Positions 12,144 to 24,700 of a stretch of DNA of 64,000 nt are shown one piece after another. Made by a program: the position numbers and the translations under genes. The stretch is from the NCBI RefSeq assembly GCF_000003815.2, contig NC_049991.1:11229001-11293000 (forward strand). The letters run 5' to 3'. The notes beneath the pieces are model-generated. The model worked only from the letters and a program-made list of their open reading frames with translations, was not told the origin of the DNA and made no database searches. The stretch is from Branchiostoma floridae (taxonomy: Eukaryota > Chordata > Leptocardii > Amphioxiformes > Branchiostomatidae). Position 1 is the first letter of the stretch. Each line of letters begins with the position of its first letter.

Positions 12144-13847
12144 AGCCTCACCTGTTTCAAAACAATCTCAAAGTGTTGTTCGTGACATGTATAATCTGGT
12201 GTCTATAACCAGCCACTAGGCTTACGTAACCAGACTGTTCAAAATCAATTCCACTGGATTTAGGGACAACAGTTACCAGAAAGAATCATCGTGCCAAAGT
12301 CAAGGTTCTGTATCAATCCTCCCACCAGTTCCCATGACCTGGCACAGTACATCAGTGGGGAGGTTACAATTACGGACTAGTGTGACTAGCCCCTTTGGGC
12401 AGGAATGTGCAGTGAAGGCCACACATCAGTCCACATAAAGATAAGCTTACAGTACAGTACTACTTTCTTTCCTTTGGTCCTGTATGAGGAAGAAAGAGTT
12501 CCCACGTATATGACTAAAGTATCTTTTGCAAAGACATGATTTTGTTCTTACCCGTTCCTATAGGGAGGAATGAACTTACTTTCATCTGAAACACGTGTGA
12601 CAGCCCCTTGGCGAGTTCAGTGATTTTGAGTATGTCACTGATTTGCACAACGCTTTGCCAAGACAGTAAAAACCTTTCAAATTTGTTCATTTCCTCCAGT
12701 GGTGTTTTTCATAAGCTGCTAATAAGAGGCATCATGAAGTATGAATAAAGAAAAGTAGCAGCTAACGTAACAGGTCACTTGGACTGCTTCCAGTTCAATT
12801 ACAAATCAGTGAACTAATATTGGCACATATGGAGCAAACTTTGAAGATAACAGTGACATCTGCACATCAGGTATTACTATTAGAGCTGTATTGGCCATAA
12901 AGTTGTTCTTACAGACAGACCTTGAGAATGTCCTGAAAAGTTGCGGGACAGGAGACTTTTGTAAAACTGTGTCTGGGACACACGGCTCACAGCAGGCAGG
13001 GGCAGTATCCAAAGTACACAGCATACAGTGTAGATCCGATAGTCTGTGATGATGTGGTTTTCTTTGTTTTCACAACCTGCACTGCACTTTCACATACTTC
13101 AGCTTGAAGGAGGGTGATACTTGTACTACAGGCATGACAGGGATTAGACAAAGATATATATAAAATCAGCATAAGGCCCCCTTTGCAAACTGTCAGAGAA
13201 AAGGGCACTTTGATGTGGTTTATCAGCAAGTACAGTTAGGGATAACATGCCAACGTGGAAAGGGTGCAATCTGATGCCCCATCATTTAATAAGCTTTGTC
13301 CATCTGCAGGATGTTTGTGGGATAGTAACCAAAACGTTAATACCTCCTTAAACACTGAACCAGGATATGTATTACTATATACTATATATTAGTCTCTATT
13401 GCATCAAAACATGGCCTCCTTAAAAAATGACTCTGACACTTCAGTCTCTAGCTCATTGTACTTTTATCATTGTCCTGAATCCCAGCAGACAACACTGTTG
13501 GAAGAGCTAGGATAACACAGATCTCTGGAGTATATCATATCATAATTACTATTGCAGCATATAATAGGCTTCTTACAATTCAAAATATACATTCTGCAAT
13601 CTGAAAATTGTCTCCGTCACTGTTATACATTCAAAGCCTTTACATATCCATCAGCCAGTAGGCACATTCCTTGCAATTTATTACAAGAATGATTTTCACT
13701 TCAGATCATTTGTTTTGGCAAAATGATTTCATTAGTGGTCATTGCACTGGCACCTACATAACAACATAGAATTCATAAGATGGCAAAACATGAAAGTCAA
13801 TTTCTACATGTTTGTATCACATGATCATTTGGTGGTCTTTTATATCT

Positions 13848-14725
13848 AAGGCCATGTTGATTTGATTATATGGATGACATCCTCCGGGAACTCCAAAACT
13901 GATGCGAGTGAGCGAATAAAAAAAAAAGTTTGGCCAAAAAAAAAAAGTTGCCCTCAGTATGAAATCAAAGTGGCCAGGAAGGTTGAACATAGGACTAAAC
14001 ACACATTGTATGGTATACCAACAGTTAGGTGTAGGGACCAGTACATCATATGGGTGCAAAACATTTTATTCTTCTTGGACCAATCCGAAAAAAAACAGAC
14101 CTGAAAAAAACAACAGAGGAACAGGTTTCGCCAATTACAAAATGGACACACTATGTCGGCAGGCATTTGGGGTCTAACCGGGGGGCCAAGAAGACAACAA
14201 GAGCGAAGTCAAGTAGAGTTTATAGTCAATTGCACCAAGTTTCTACAGTCAAAGGTACAGAGACAGTTAGCATTTATTACATGGAGATGGGATTTTAAAA
14301 TGCAGTGGGAGTCCAATAATCCACCAAACAGATTCCTTTGTAGCAAAATTGACCAATTACCATTGTTTTGAGTATTGCCAGTTCTCAAGTTTCCACAGAC
14401 AATCAGGTCCAGGTTCGTGTCCGGACCTGGAAATGATCCTCTGGACCTGAATTTTCTGTACTGGTACCTCCCCCAACCAACAGTAGATTTTTTTTTCTTT
14501 CTGTCCTTTCACATCTTATTCTTTGACTTTAGATTCATTTTGGCATTCTATGGCATTAGTTATCTGTTTTCTGATACTTTTTTTTCAATCTACGGAATAT
14601 TTGTGCTCATTTTACAGTTGCTTTGCACAATTTATTGTGTGGTCGAAAACTTTTTTTTTTTTGGAAATGGCCGAAAATTGGTGCGAGCGCGGATGTCATC
14701 CATATAATCAAATCAACGTGGCCTA
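13848..14725. mobile_element. DNA transposon relic with 36-38 bp terminal inverted repeats
   Basis: The left end 13848-13885 is repeated inverted at 14690-14725, sharing TTGATTTGATTATATGGATG with one or two mismatches elsewhere. Subterminal A-rich runs next to GTTTGGCC are also mirrored. The 0.88 kb element has no transposase frame and carries another element nested inside it (about 14190-14480). It is a non-autonomous TIR element of unknown superfamily. Confidence 0.75.
14190..14480 (-). mobile_element. Diverged copy of the 19.8 kb hAT-like MITE, nested and inverted
   Basis: The reverse complement lines up with the element at 19835-20267. Shared segments include GTACAGAAAATTCAGGTCCA, AATCTGTTTGGTGGA, TTTTAAAATCC and ACTATAAACTCTACT. 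The terminal repeats are degraded (GGGGGAGGTACCAGTAC instead of GGGCTGGGTACCGGTAC). It lies inside the TIR element at 13848-14725, so it inserted later. Confidence 0.65.
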
Positions 14726-14729
14726 AGAA

Positions 14730-15660
14730 GAAAAAAAAAGAAGAAAAAACATACAAATATGTACATCTTCACCTGCTTCTAAAGCTGTCTACAATCTTTT
14801 TGTTGTTAACTAAAGGAAGCAAACATTGAATGCTTTACATGTCATATCTAACTATGGGGACATCTCTTTGGCAAAGGGAGAGGGAAGCTTTTTTTCAGTA
14901 ACATTGTTAGAAGCTAAGTGGTCAAATCCTTTCTATATATCAAATGACACATATAATAAGATTACCTAACTGCTATAGTAGAAACAAATACTGTGTAATA
15001 TTCTGAGTTCTGTATACATCATTAGCTATTCCCAAAACTGTAAGATTATTATTCTATACATGTAGCTGGGTTACAATCATGGAAATCTGGAAGTTATGAC
15101 TACAGAGCACCTGAAAACAGGCTAGATTAGCACAAATGGAATTTTGGTATGACACTGAAGAGTGCAATTAATTTATAACACTGACATATTTTACATAACT
15201 TAGCTATATGCGTATATACTGGTAGGTCACCAACATGATACAGAATTCATATAGTTTCGAGATACATATAGCTACCTCACAAGTATGGAATGTTGTGATT
15301 CCTTGGAACATCTACCGTAGAGAATGTTAGTCAGACAGCTGTTTAACATACAATTGTCAGCCAATTACATGGCATGCTCACAGGTACTCTTAATGTACAA
15401 AGCTCTAACTGGAAGTTATTTTACATGACCATTTCAAGTTGGGAAGATTTCAACTTGTGCTGTCTCAGTTTTGAACAGAAAAGATTTTAACATGTCTGTT
15501 GATGTATCTGTTGGAGTTCTTCCCGCTCTTGAAGCAGAATGAAGTTAACCGGACCAGTATGCGGCTTACAATTGAAAAGCGTAATCAAGAAAACCTAGTC
15601 GATCCATTGTGGGAGAGCAGGAGCCTGGTGCGTGATGGGAAGCATGACATCATCAGTTGC
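14730..15660. other. 3' flank / probable 3' UTR of SGSM3
   Basis: AT-rich sequence just downstream of the SGSM3 stop codon. No other gene is seen. Minus-strand AATAAA hexamers occur at 14631-14636 and further on at 13677-13682, but I cannot tell which, if any, is used. Confidence 0.35.
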
Positions 15661-15732
15661 TCACAACTCCCAGCTAAAGAGATGATGCTTGACCAGCATG
15701 TCCCGCACACCTTCCTTCAGCGGCTGGGACAC
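15661..15732 (-). CDS. SGSM3: SGSM3 last coding exon
   Basis: 72 nt after a TTGGTCCAACAG acceptor, phase 0, reading [20 protein letters not shown] and WEL, then TGA at 15663-15661. This C-terminus is a near-invariant SGSM3 signature and fixes the gene end. Confidence 0.95.
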   Translation of the reverse strand: MSQPLKEGVRDMLVKHHLFSWEL

Positions 15733-18700
15733 CTGTTGGACCAATAGCACAAAAAACAAAACAAAATTAAAACAAGAATTTTAATTGTCATCTGTTTGTG
15801 ATACAAGACAGGAGGGCCCATCCTCCAAAGTGTGTTGAGCAGAGTCCAAACGAGCTCCCAAATGACCTTATGTCTCATGATGTTAGAGTTTGGGGTTAGT
15901 GTACTGGATTGCTGTCACCAGTTGGCTTGTTCAAAATGCAGGATGTGACAGAACAGTTGTATTTGAGATGTCCAGCTTGATGTTACTTGTTACTAGCAGA
16001 ATATGAACAATCGTGTGTTAAAATAATGCATTTTGGGATTCTTTGAGAGAAAATGACAGTAACAATGGAAGCTGAGCAAATTGTAGAAAGTGAGGAGGTT
16101 AAATAGGAATTTCCTTGTAGAAAGGTAGTCTATGGATATATGGATAATATGGTTGTGTGTCCCTACTAGTATACTGTTTTTTTGTTGTTGTTGAATTGTT
16201 TTGTCTAGAATTTTCAAACGTGTAATTTCTTTGTCAAAAGCCCTGTGCCTTCAAAGCTAGGCACAGTTGGGTAATTTCAAATGACAGCAAAAGAAGTTTT
16301 ATGCTCATCTCGGTGGGACATTTAAGACATGATTCATTAACTGAAATAAACACAGCAGACCCCCTGGATGCATGACTGGCAGTATAAAGGGATAGAGAGC
16401 AAGCATCCACGCCTTCTTGGGGGGAGTCTCTTGGGGGTCCATTGATGTTGCCAAAATGTAGCTCCAAATGACTGACAACAAACATGGTCGCCTCACCCTT
16501 GATGTAACCAATCTTTGCTTCGAAGCCACATAAAAGCATGGAGACTGACGCATGAAAGCGCACACGGCCATACATGAATATTGCTACACAAATGCGTCAC
16601 AACGAACGTCATCACCTCACTCTGTTACAACACCTAACACGCTCAAAATAGAGACTATTATTAAGATGCTATTGACTGAGCCGATAGTTTGTTATGTGAT
16701 ACAGAGCAGGGGTGGATGACAATACTAGTATAACTGTGCACATCTAGCTGTAAGCAGGCGGTCTTACTTGGTTCTGAGTCACCTCTCCATATTTCTGAAA
16801 AGAAATCAACAGTGTTATGGTACATTAACATCATTCAAGCTCAGTGTTTGGTCATCATCACATAGACACAGCTGCTACTCAAACATACAAGGGCTTGATA
16901 TAACAAGACTACACCACTTTTGTTGGAGCATTTATGGGTTAGTTTGCTACTAAACAGAACACAGGACAGGACAGTTAGATGGGCAAACACAGACTTATCC
17001 TTTGGTCTTACTTGGATCTGATGTTCTTCCCCATATTTCTGAAACAGACCAAAGGCATCATGATGCAACAATTTCTACTCAAGCTTTACATGTCATTATT
17101 GAACATTCAACAACATTTTACCCAGCAAACTTCAAGGCATTTTCAGTGACAATGGGTTATGATAAGAATGGCAATGCAGGGGTATATTGATATTAAGACT
17201 GAAAACAACACAACACATGTGGAAATGCCAGGCCATCACAATATTACTTACACATTCAAGTACATGTATATCAAAGGAGCAGAGCTATTGGCTGCTGGGT
17301 AGTTGTGTGGGTCTATATAAATATCAGCCTACGTCCCTTTTGGAAATTCACAGATTCTGCCAACTCCAACAAGTGGCTTCGAGTTGGAAATACAGAACTG
17401 ATACGGTATGGTATACACATGTAGCATTGGTTATGACTCAGATATTGACAATCAAAGTAACGGCAATTGAGATGGCTGTTGTGGAAGCACTAGTGAGAAA
17501 CCACCTGTTAAATCCTCACATACAAAGGAAGTTTCCTCTGCGTAATTTCTATTGAGTTATGTACACGTCGATGCAGGTATTCAGGATGTCTTTATAATAA
17601 AAGTTAAGCTCATGATTCTTTTATCCCAAAAAAAAAAGTTTCATATCCTGAGTCAAGCCCTATCTCTCTTGGTCAATGAGACTTAGCCCTCCTCAAGAAT
17701 GTTTGATTGGTCCAACCACTTTGCTTCCATTGACTTTGTGAAGCTGAAATATGAACACCCCCAAGAGCCAATGGTCTGCCCCGCTATATAGCTGACACTT
17801 ACTGTTGGGGCTGCCTCCTTCTTGTTGGGCAACTCCCAGTCCTGGGACAGGTTGAAGGAGAACTTGGACAGAAGTCTGTGGGATGGGGATATAAACCAAA
17901 CAAAAATGGTTACACATCTGGACCTTCCATGTGCTCAACGTAAGAGTAAAAACTGCCAATAAACAGCAACAACAGCTCTGTATAGCAGGTTCACATATTA
18001 CAGTGTATAAGATCACATTGAAATCCAGAAATCCTTTGGCATGTCTGCTTTTGAGCTGAATATTCATGTTCACATTGCTAATCATCCCAATCATAGACAA
18101 CATAACTGTTTCATGGCACAATCTCACCGCATTCCCATTCAATACAGGGGATTTGGTGACATTCTGTACAGGTTTAATGAAAAAGCTACTACCCAACAAC
18201 TCCTTCCGACACAGCAGCTTTAAACCATCAGACTAGGTGTCTCAGAGCTTGAAGTTTTTACAGGCTAATCTCAAAAGCTCACAGGCATGTTGCTACTACC
18301 TTGCCTTGTTAGGAACGGATGCTGAGGCAATAGGCAAGGGAAAAGAGTGGAGACCAGCAACAGCATACGTTCAATTTCAGTTTTATATCAACACAATTTT
18401 TCGCACCCAACCCCCCTTCTCAATCTATTCCAATAAATGCCATGACTATATTTGGTGCAGCTAGCCACAGATTTCATTTAAGACTTAAAGGTCAAAAACT
18501 GTTTTGGTTTCCCTGCAGCTGATACAATCTCAAAAGTCAAGTTCTACCAAGAGAAAAGAGGGCAGAAGTCAACAGACGATCCCAGCAGATGCTGTTGTGG
18601 TGACAACATCTGAACTTTACTGAAGAAGACCCCACAGACCTGCTTGACATTATCCAGCCTGACCTGGAAGTTTTCTCCATCAGGGTGTTTTTCTCTTGGC

Positions 18701-21700
18701 CCATTGGCCAATACAGGGGACTTCTGGGCTTTGCACATTCAAAAGGGCTCTTTTGTCTGGAGTTGTGTGTGGCTGGTGATGCATTCAAGTGGAAGACATG
18801 GTGAGGGGGAGGCAAGCATGCACAAGTATTTAGGTCAGGCCAAATAGATTTAATAATCTGTCTAGGGAAACAGCTCCCCAGTTTTCTTGGCAAAGAACCA
18901 AGAAGAAAAAAATGTCATACATACATTAGATATTGAAGCTACATAATACACAAGGCTGAAAGAAACAATGTCTTACACACAGCTTTTTGGTGGTTTCAAA
19001 CAACAGCACCAACATTTTCTTTTTCAAAATTTCTATTATTCTTTACCTCTTCACAATCTTATTCTGAAACTACAATAATCTATCAAACAAGTTGTCAAAT
19101 CTATCTGGCCAAACGAGTGTTTTCCCTGCCCAAATCAATAAACAGTTGCGACCAAAGAAGCTGCTGCCAATATACATGTAAGATTACCGGATATTAGGCT
19201 TTGCTGTTTCTGCAGGACATGCCAGGGCTAAGGACCCGTATGTCCAATATGATTTATCAACTTTGGAACATATCCACACTAGATGGTGATTACTGTGGGA
19301 CCATAGTTGGAATTTGTGTGAACCTTGATTTCTGATTATAGTATGTTGCACAATATAAAAGTATGACTTGAAATACAACAAAACATACAAAATGTAAAAA
19401 AGCCTTGTTCTGTGTGAAATTCATTGAGATAGATAAATATTTGGTTGCTCAGTGGTCACAGCCCAGCCTCTAGTGGGTAGTGATGAAAGTTTAAGAAACA
19501 ATTATACATCTCTGAAATTCAGAACAAACTAGAGCAAATATCTGACATATCTGAACCCCTGCTTCTCCCAGCTCATCCATGTTATCTGTTCGAGAAGACC
19601 AAGATGGCCACCTTTTGTGCAGATGTTTCAGTTTGAGCTTTTCTTGAATCTATTGACCCTGAAAACAGGCAAATTGAAACCTAAAAAGTTGTTCGCATTT
19701 AAAACCAGTAGCAGGTGACTGCACTTGAGACAGAAAACCTGCAAGCTTCACTGAGAAGCAATCTCAGCATTTCTTTGTTTGTGGACTTTTCCTTTCAGGA
19801 CACTTAAGTGGATGCAAGCCCCAAAGATGTTGACTAGGGCTGGGTACCGGTACAGAAAATTCAGGTCCAGGTCCGGTTCAGGTCCAGAGGATTAGGTCCA
19901 GGTCCGGACCTGAACCTGGACCTAATTCAGTATGACTCATACCAATGGTACATTTTACTACAGAGAAATCTGTTTGGTGGAGTATTAGACTTACGCTGGC
20001 GTTTTAAAATCCTACAACGCTAACTGCACCTGTGCGATTGGCTGTAAAACTTGGTAGAAATTACTATAAACTCTACTCTACTTCACTCTTGTTATTTTCT
20101 TCCACCTGCAAGCGCCAAAACGTGTGAATGCCTGATAAAATAATCTGTTAGTTTTCCAATCGGTCCAACATCCGGTTCACCTGATTTTTTCAGGTCCGGT
20201 TTTTCTGGACCGGTCCAATAGGAAAAACCGGTTTTGTACCGGTACGCTGTACCGATACCCAGCCCTAATGTTGACAGCTAAGCCATCTTAAAGATGTAAG
20301 GCACTTGAAATGGATTAGCAAAGGCCCCCATTATTGCCAGGTGGGGAGACAGAGGAATTAGGTCAGCTACTGTTCAGCCTTCAAGCTAATAATTTAGATG
20401 CTCTTTCCTTCTCTTGTATCTCACAGGCTTTTGGCTTCTTAAAGTTCAGAGGGACAAAGACTGGCCATCTGACTAACACACCATGACTAAGACATGGTGC
20501 GAGGACCTGTCAGAACACAATACATGAGCTTGCTGGTTGTGATTACACCAAGAAAGGATCATCAGGGGGGATTATGTCCAGTCAATACAACAAGCCGCGA
20601 AAACAAGGATTGAACAAGTCATTGAACTTTTGATTGCTGTCACCAGCACGGTCCAGGGGTAAACAGACTACATTTAGGACCAGAAATTGGAGGCTTAGAT
20701 TTTTAAAAGATTTAAAAGCCCCTTTAAAGGCAACATTCATACAAAAGTATATATCAAACAGAATTCCTCAAGTTAAAACACTATAAGCAGCTGTAGGCAG
20801 GTTAAAACTGAAATTAAATGGTTTTTACACTGAAGTGCTCCTGACTTCATGTGGTCTTGAAAAAAGAAATGTTTTATCATGCTGCCAGTGCATAGGACAT
20901 GAGGATAGGCTAGGGCCATGTTGGGCTTGCTCCAGTAGTCTTCATCGTTCTGTTGACTTCCACGCATGGCGTAAACATTCCTTTAAAAGTGCTTCAAAGG
21001 TTGTCCAGACATGATTGGGTTAAAGATATCCAGACTGGAAGAACTGAAAACATGCAATCTAAATTACATTGGCGATCTATGCATTCTTGGCTGGCTTCTG
21101 TTGAGTACTGCACCAAAGGAACGATCACCTGACAATGGTTAAGTCTTTCAAAAAGTGGCATGGTTGTAGCAAACAGGATTTTACAATACTACAGTGATAT
21201 TTGTGTCTGATAAGCAGACACTGGTGTTGTCAATACGAGCCACAAAGCTTGGGATCGGGTACAAAACAGTGTTCGTCTACAATGCAGTTTGTATGCCTCA
21301 GTTTGTATTGTCGTCAGCCTCCTTTGTGACTTGCATCCTGGAGAGAGTATTGCCTCAACAAGTCAAAGTGGAAAGTGAAATAACCATTTGTTGTGGTCAT
21401 CTAAAAATCAACACTGAAGCTGTCAGTCATGACCAAAAGTAAGCAATGGACTCTGACTGGTGTTGGGGTGGGGGGTGATGTATTATTTGGAGCAAACGGA
21501 CGTTTGGTCTGCCAGGGTCTTCCCATCATTCCCACTATATTTATGATGGCTCCCACTATTGTAGGAGTCAAGACTTCATGAGTTGTACTTCTTTGTTAGA
21601 GGTGAATATGGTTGCCTTTGTTTTAAAAAGATAATCATCACATTCAACTTGATTAAGGACAAAGACATACTGCTCAAAATGTCTAACACCTTCTCCTTTT

Positions 21701-24700
21701 TAGGTGTGCAACCTTTGAAAAAATCCCCATACAGGAGGGTCTGCATGGGGGGTCCCGGCAACGATTTATGCTGAATTCAGAAGAACACCCTATGTATTAC
21801 GCTAAATCAAGGAAGGCAATTACGCTAAATTTGGTCGCCTCGAATTATGTAGATAAGATGATTTTCTCTACGAATTACGGGAAATAAAAATAGGCTGCCT
21901 ACACCTTACGGAAAAGAGCATGCAGACCCCCATACAGGAAGGCTGGAGGTTCTGACCTGAGCTCACACTTGATCTGCACCCATCCAGGGCTGCGCAGGAA
22001 GGACCAGCTGTGGTACCACTTCTCCACAGCAGGGTCGCAGGAGCACAGCGCCTCCAGCCACAGGTGCAGCACCTGCTCACTGGGGAGGCACAAACACACG
22101 TCTTACACACTGGGCAGGAGCAGGAGTTCATAGCTTGAAAAAGCCCATGGAATGCCATCTTTATAAAATTCCTGGCAGGATAATTGAATATTAATCTACT
22201 GGAAAGACAGCAAGTATGTTAGAGTGCTGTAACAGTCATGTCATAGTCATACACTCTACTATGGTTATAGACACTGTATGCCTGTTGTTAGTAGGATGTT
22301 TCTTTGTTAGACATTAGAAAGACAATCTTGATTTATGGTATTCAAATTGATCATCACATCAGGTGAGATGAGTTATAAGCTATGACTGGAACATAGCATA
22401 GTTGATTCTATATGATATACACAGGGTTTTAATCTTTAATCATTTAGTAAGTCAAACATTCTTTATAGTCATATTGTAAATGTATTGGATGCAACGTATC
22501 AAGCAATCATCTACCTGTAGTGCTAGATTCAAACTAAGACCTGCTCATCATTCCGTTTCTTTTCTTAAAAGTTAAACTCCAAAAGGAATCATGAGAACAT
22601 GCAAGCCTCACAAACACCAGAAGCAGTAACTGTGACTCTATATCTACTTACTTCAGTCCATAGCAGATCCATGATCTAAACTGGTGAGGCAGGACAAGAC
22701 ATGACATGGCGTGATTAGTGGGGAGAAACATTCAACATGTCATCAATGGTACACTTAGTTAGAAGCTTCACTACAACTAAGACAAGCAAGCAAACAAAAC
22801 AACTACATGTTACAAGATGATGGGGGCTTTATTATCTCTAGCTATAAATGCATGATGTCTATGGTAAGGCATGATGGAGGTACATGTATTGTGTGTGTGG
22901 GTCGTAAGTTGATGATGATGTTATCACTAAATTAAATGTGTTGTGTTAAGGTTGGTATACAAATGTAAACAGGTACAACAGGAGGTTGGCACAGAAATGA
23001 TACCTTCACATCCATACACGCATGTGCTGTGTCATGAGTCATGTTCACAGACTGCACGGCCTGTAATAGAGAAGAACAAGAAATATTTCAGAGTAGATCA
23101 TACAACTCTTAACACTTTTCAAAGACCTTATACTACTGAGGGTACATCTACATACCTATTTTGCAAGTCAGACAAGGTAACAGTAATGTCTTACCTGTAA
23201 GAAAGTTAATATTCATATGTACAGACAAATTTGCTTGTGAATGTCTTGAGACAGGAGGTGCTAGACTAATCAAACTACATGTATGGACCAATGTTCACAC
23301 AGGTGCAAGCAAGTGAACAATTCAAACAAGGACTTACTCTGTAGAGCAGCTCCTCTGGAGTCAACACCTTCCCATCTTCATCCAACCTACAGTACCAAAA
23401 TATCATACATTAGTTTAAAAAGTCAGAAACATTCTTGTTATCATTGTAAGATCCTATTGCAGGCTTTATCTTGGAGGTTGAAAGGGGGTTGCAAATCCCC
23501 TTTTGGAGGACAACCCAGTTTATTGGACAGGCCTAGACCAAACCCCGTAAGAAAACTGGCACAAATGTATGTTCTATCCTGATTTAATCACACTTCTATA
23601 CAGGGTGTGCCTATATAGTATATTGCTGGCGCCTGTGGGTAGGGGTGAGTTACAGCCCTAGACAGCAGAGTTTGCATTACACAGACTAGTAGTGTATGTT
23701 CAATCTGTAGGGACGAGGAATGCCCTGCCGGTGCATGTCCCACATCTCATCTGGAACAGTATGTCTGGAATCCTCCACTTCACCACAGTACCATTTGTTT
23801 TCCTTCTCCTGATGATGGGCACCTAAACCTGAGGAATCAGTGCTATGTGGGGATGGGCAGCTACATGTTGAACGGACACCTGGCCTTGCAGCATTTGATA
23901 ACATCAGATTTTGAGTGATTTTTTAAAAACAAATACAAACACCAGCTAAAACTTTTGACATCTGTAATTCCTACGTAGTTTGAATAGAGAATCTTAATTC
24001 ATATTTGCCTTAGCAGGATTAGCTTAATCTATAGGAAAATCTTGAAAGACTTAAGGAGACTCATAAGATTTGCCCAGACTTTCTTATCAGTCGGTTAGCT
24101 GTAATCAAACAATGTGTGGCGTATACAGTGAGAGACTGCTGCTATGTGAGCTTCGTTTGCAATTAGCCAACGCAGTTGGTATCTAGGACAAACTGCATCC
24201 AACTGATGGAAAAAGGGAGATTTGAAAAAAAGCCAGCATGCTAGCAATGCAAGGAGTGCAAGGAGATGAAGCTCCTCTTACAACAGAGATAAAGTAGAGG
24301 GAAGAGTCAATTCCAACTCTTGAATGTTTGGATTAAGGTATCTTTCTGTGGAATGATAACAATGGCCTAAGCACTTACATCAAAACAAATGAAGACGCCA
24401 CTACTACAGGTGGTAGGGTGTTTAGTTTCTGGGATGCAGGCCTGCCGCATCTCTTTTAGTTTCTTGGAAGGAGACTTCATGCTTCACTTCAAGCTAAAAG
24501 GAGATGGGCCAGCGACCATGCTTCCACTCAGGTCAAATGCTGAGAGAAAGGGTGTGGCAATTAATGATTTTTAAAAAGCAATTTCTGCAAGCAAGCCTTA
24601 AAAAGTAAAATGCACGTGTCAATGCAAGCTGCCTGTATTTTTTTACAAAGGAGAAAAAACCTGGGAGGAAGGAATGCAGATATAGATAGTGGTCTTTCAC

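Larger units (their letters stand above)
4410..13845. other. Intergenic region without a supported gene
   Basis: About 9.4 kb read on both strands. Open frames are short (under about 140 codons), lack recognisable domains and do not join by splice sites. A GC-rich, CpG-containing stretch around 5400-5620 could be regulatory. The region also holds a (CTCA)n array, a polypurine tract and two fold-back elements, listed separately. No tRNA or rRNA was recognised. Confidence 0.5.
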
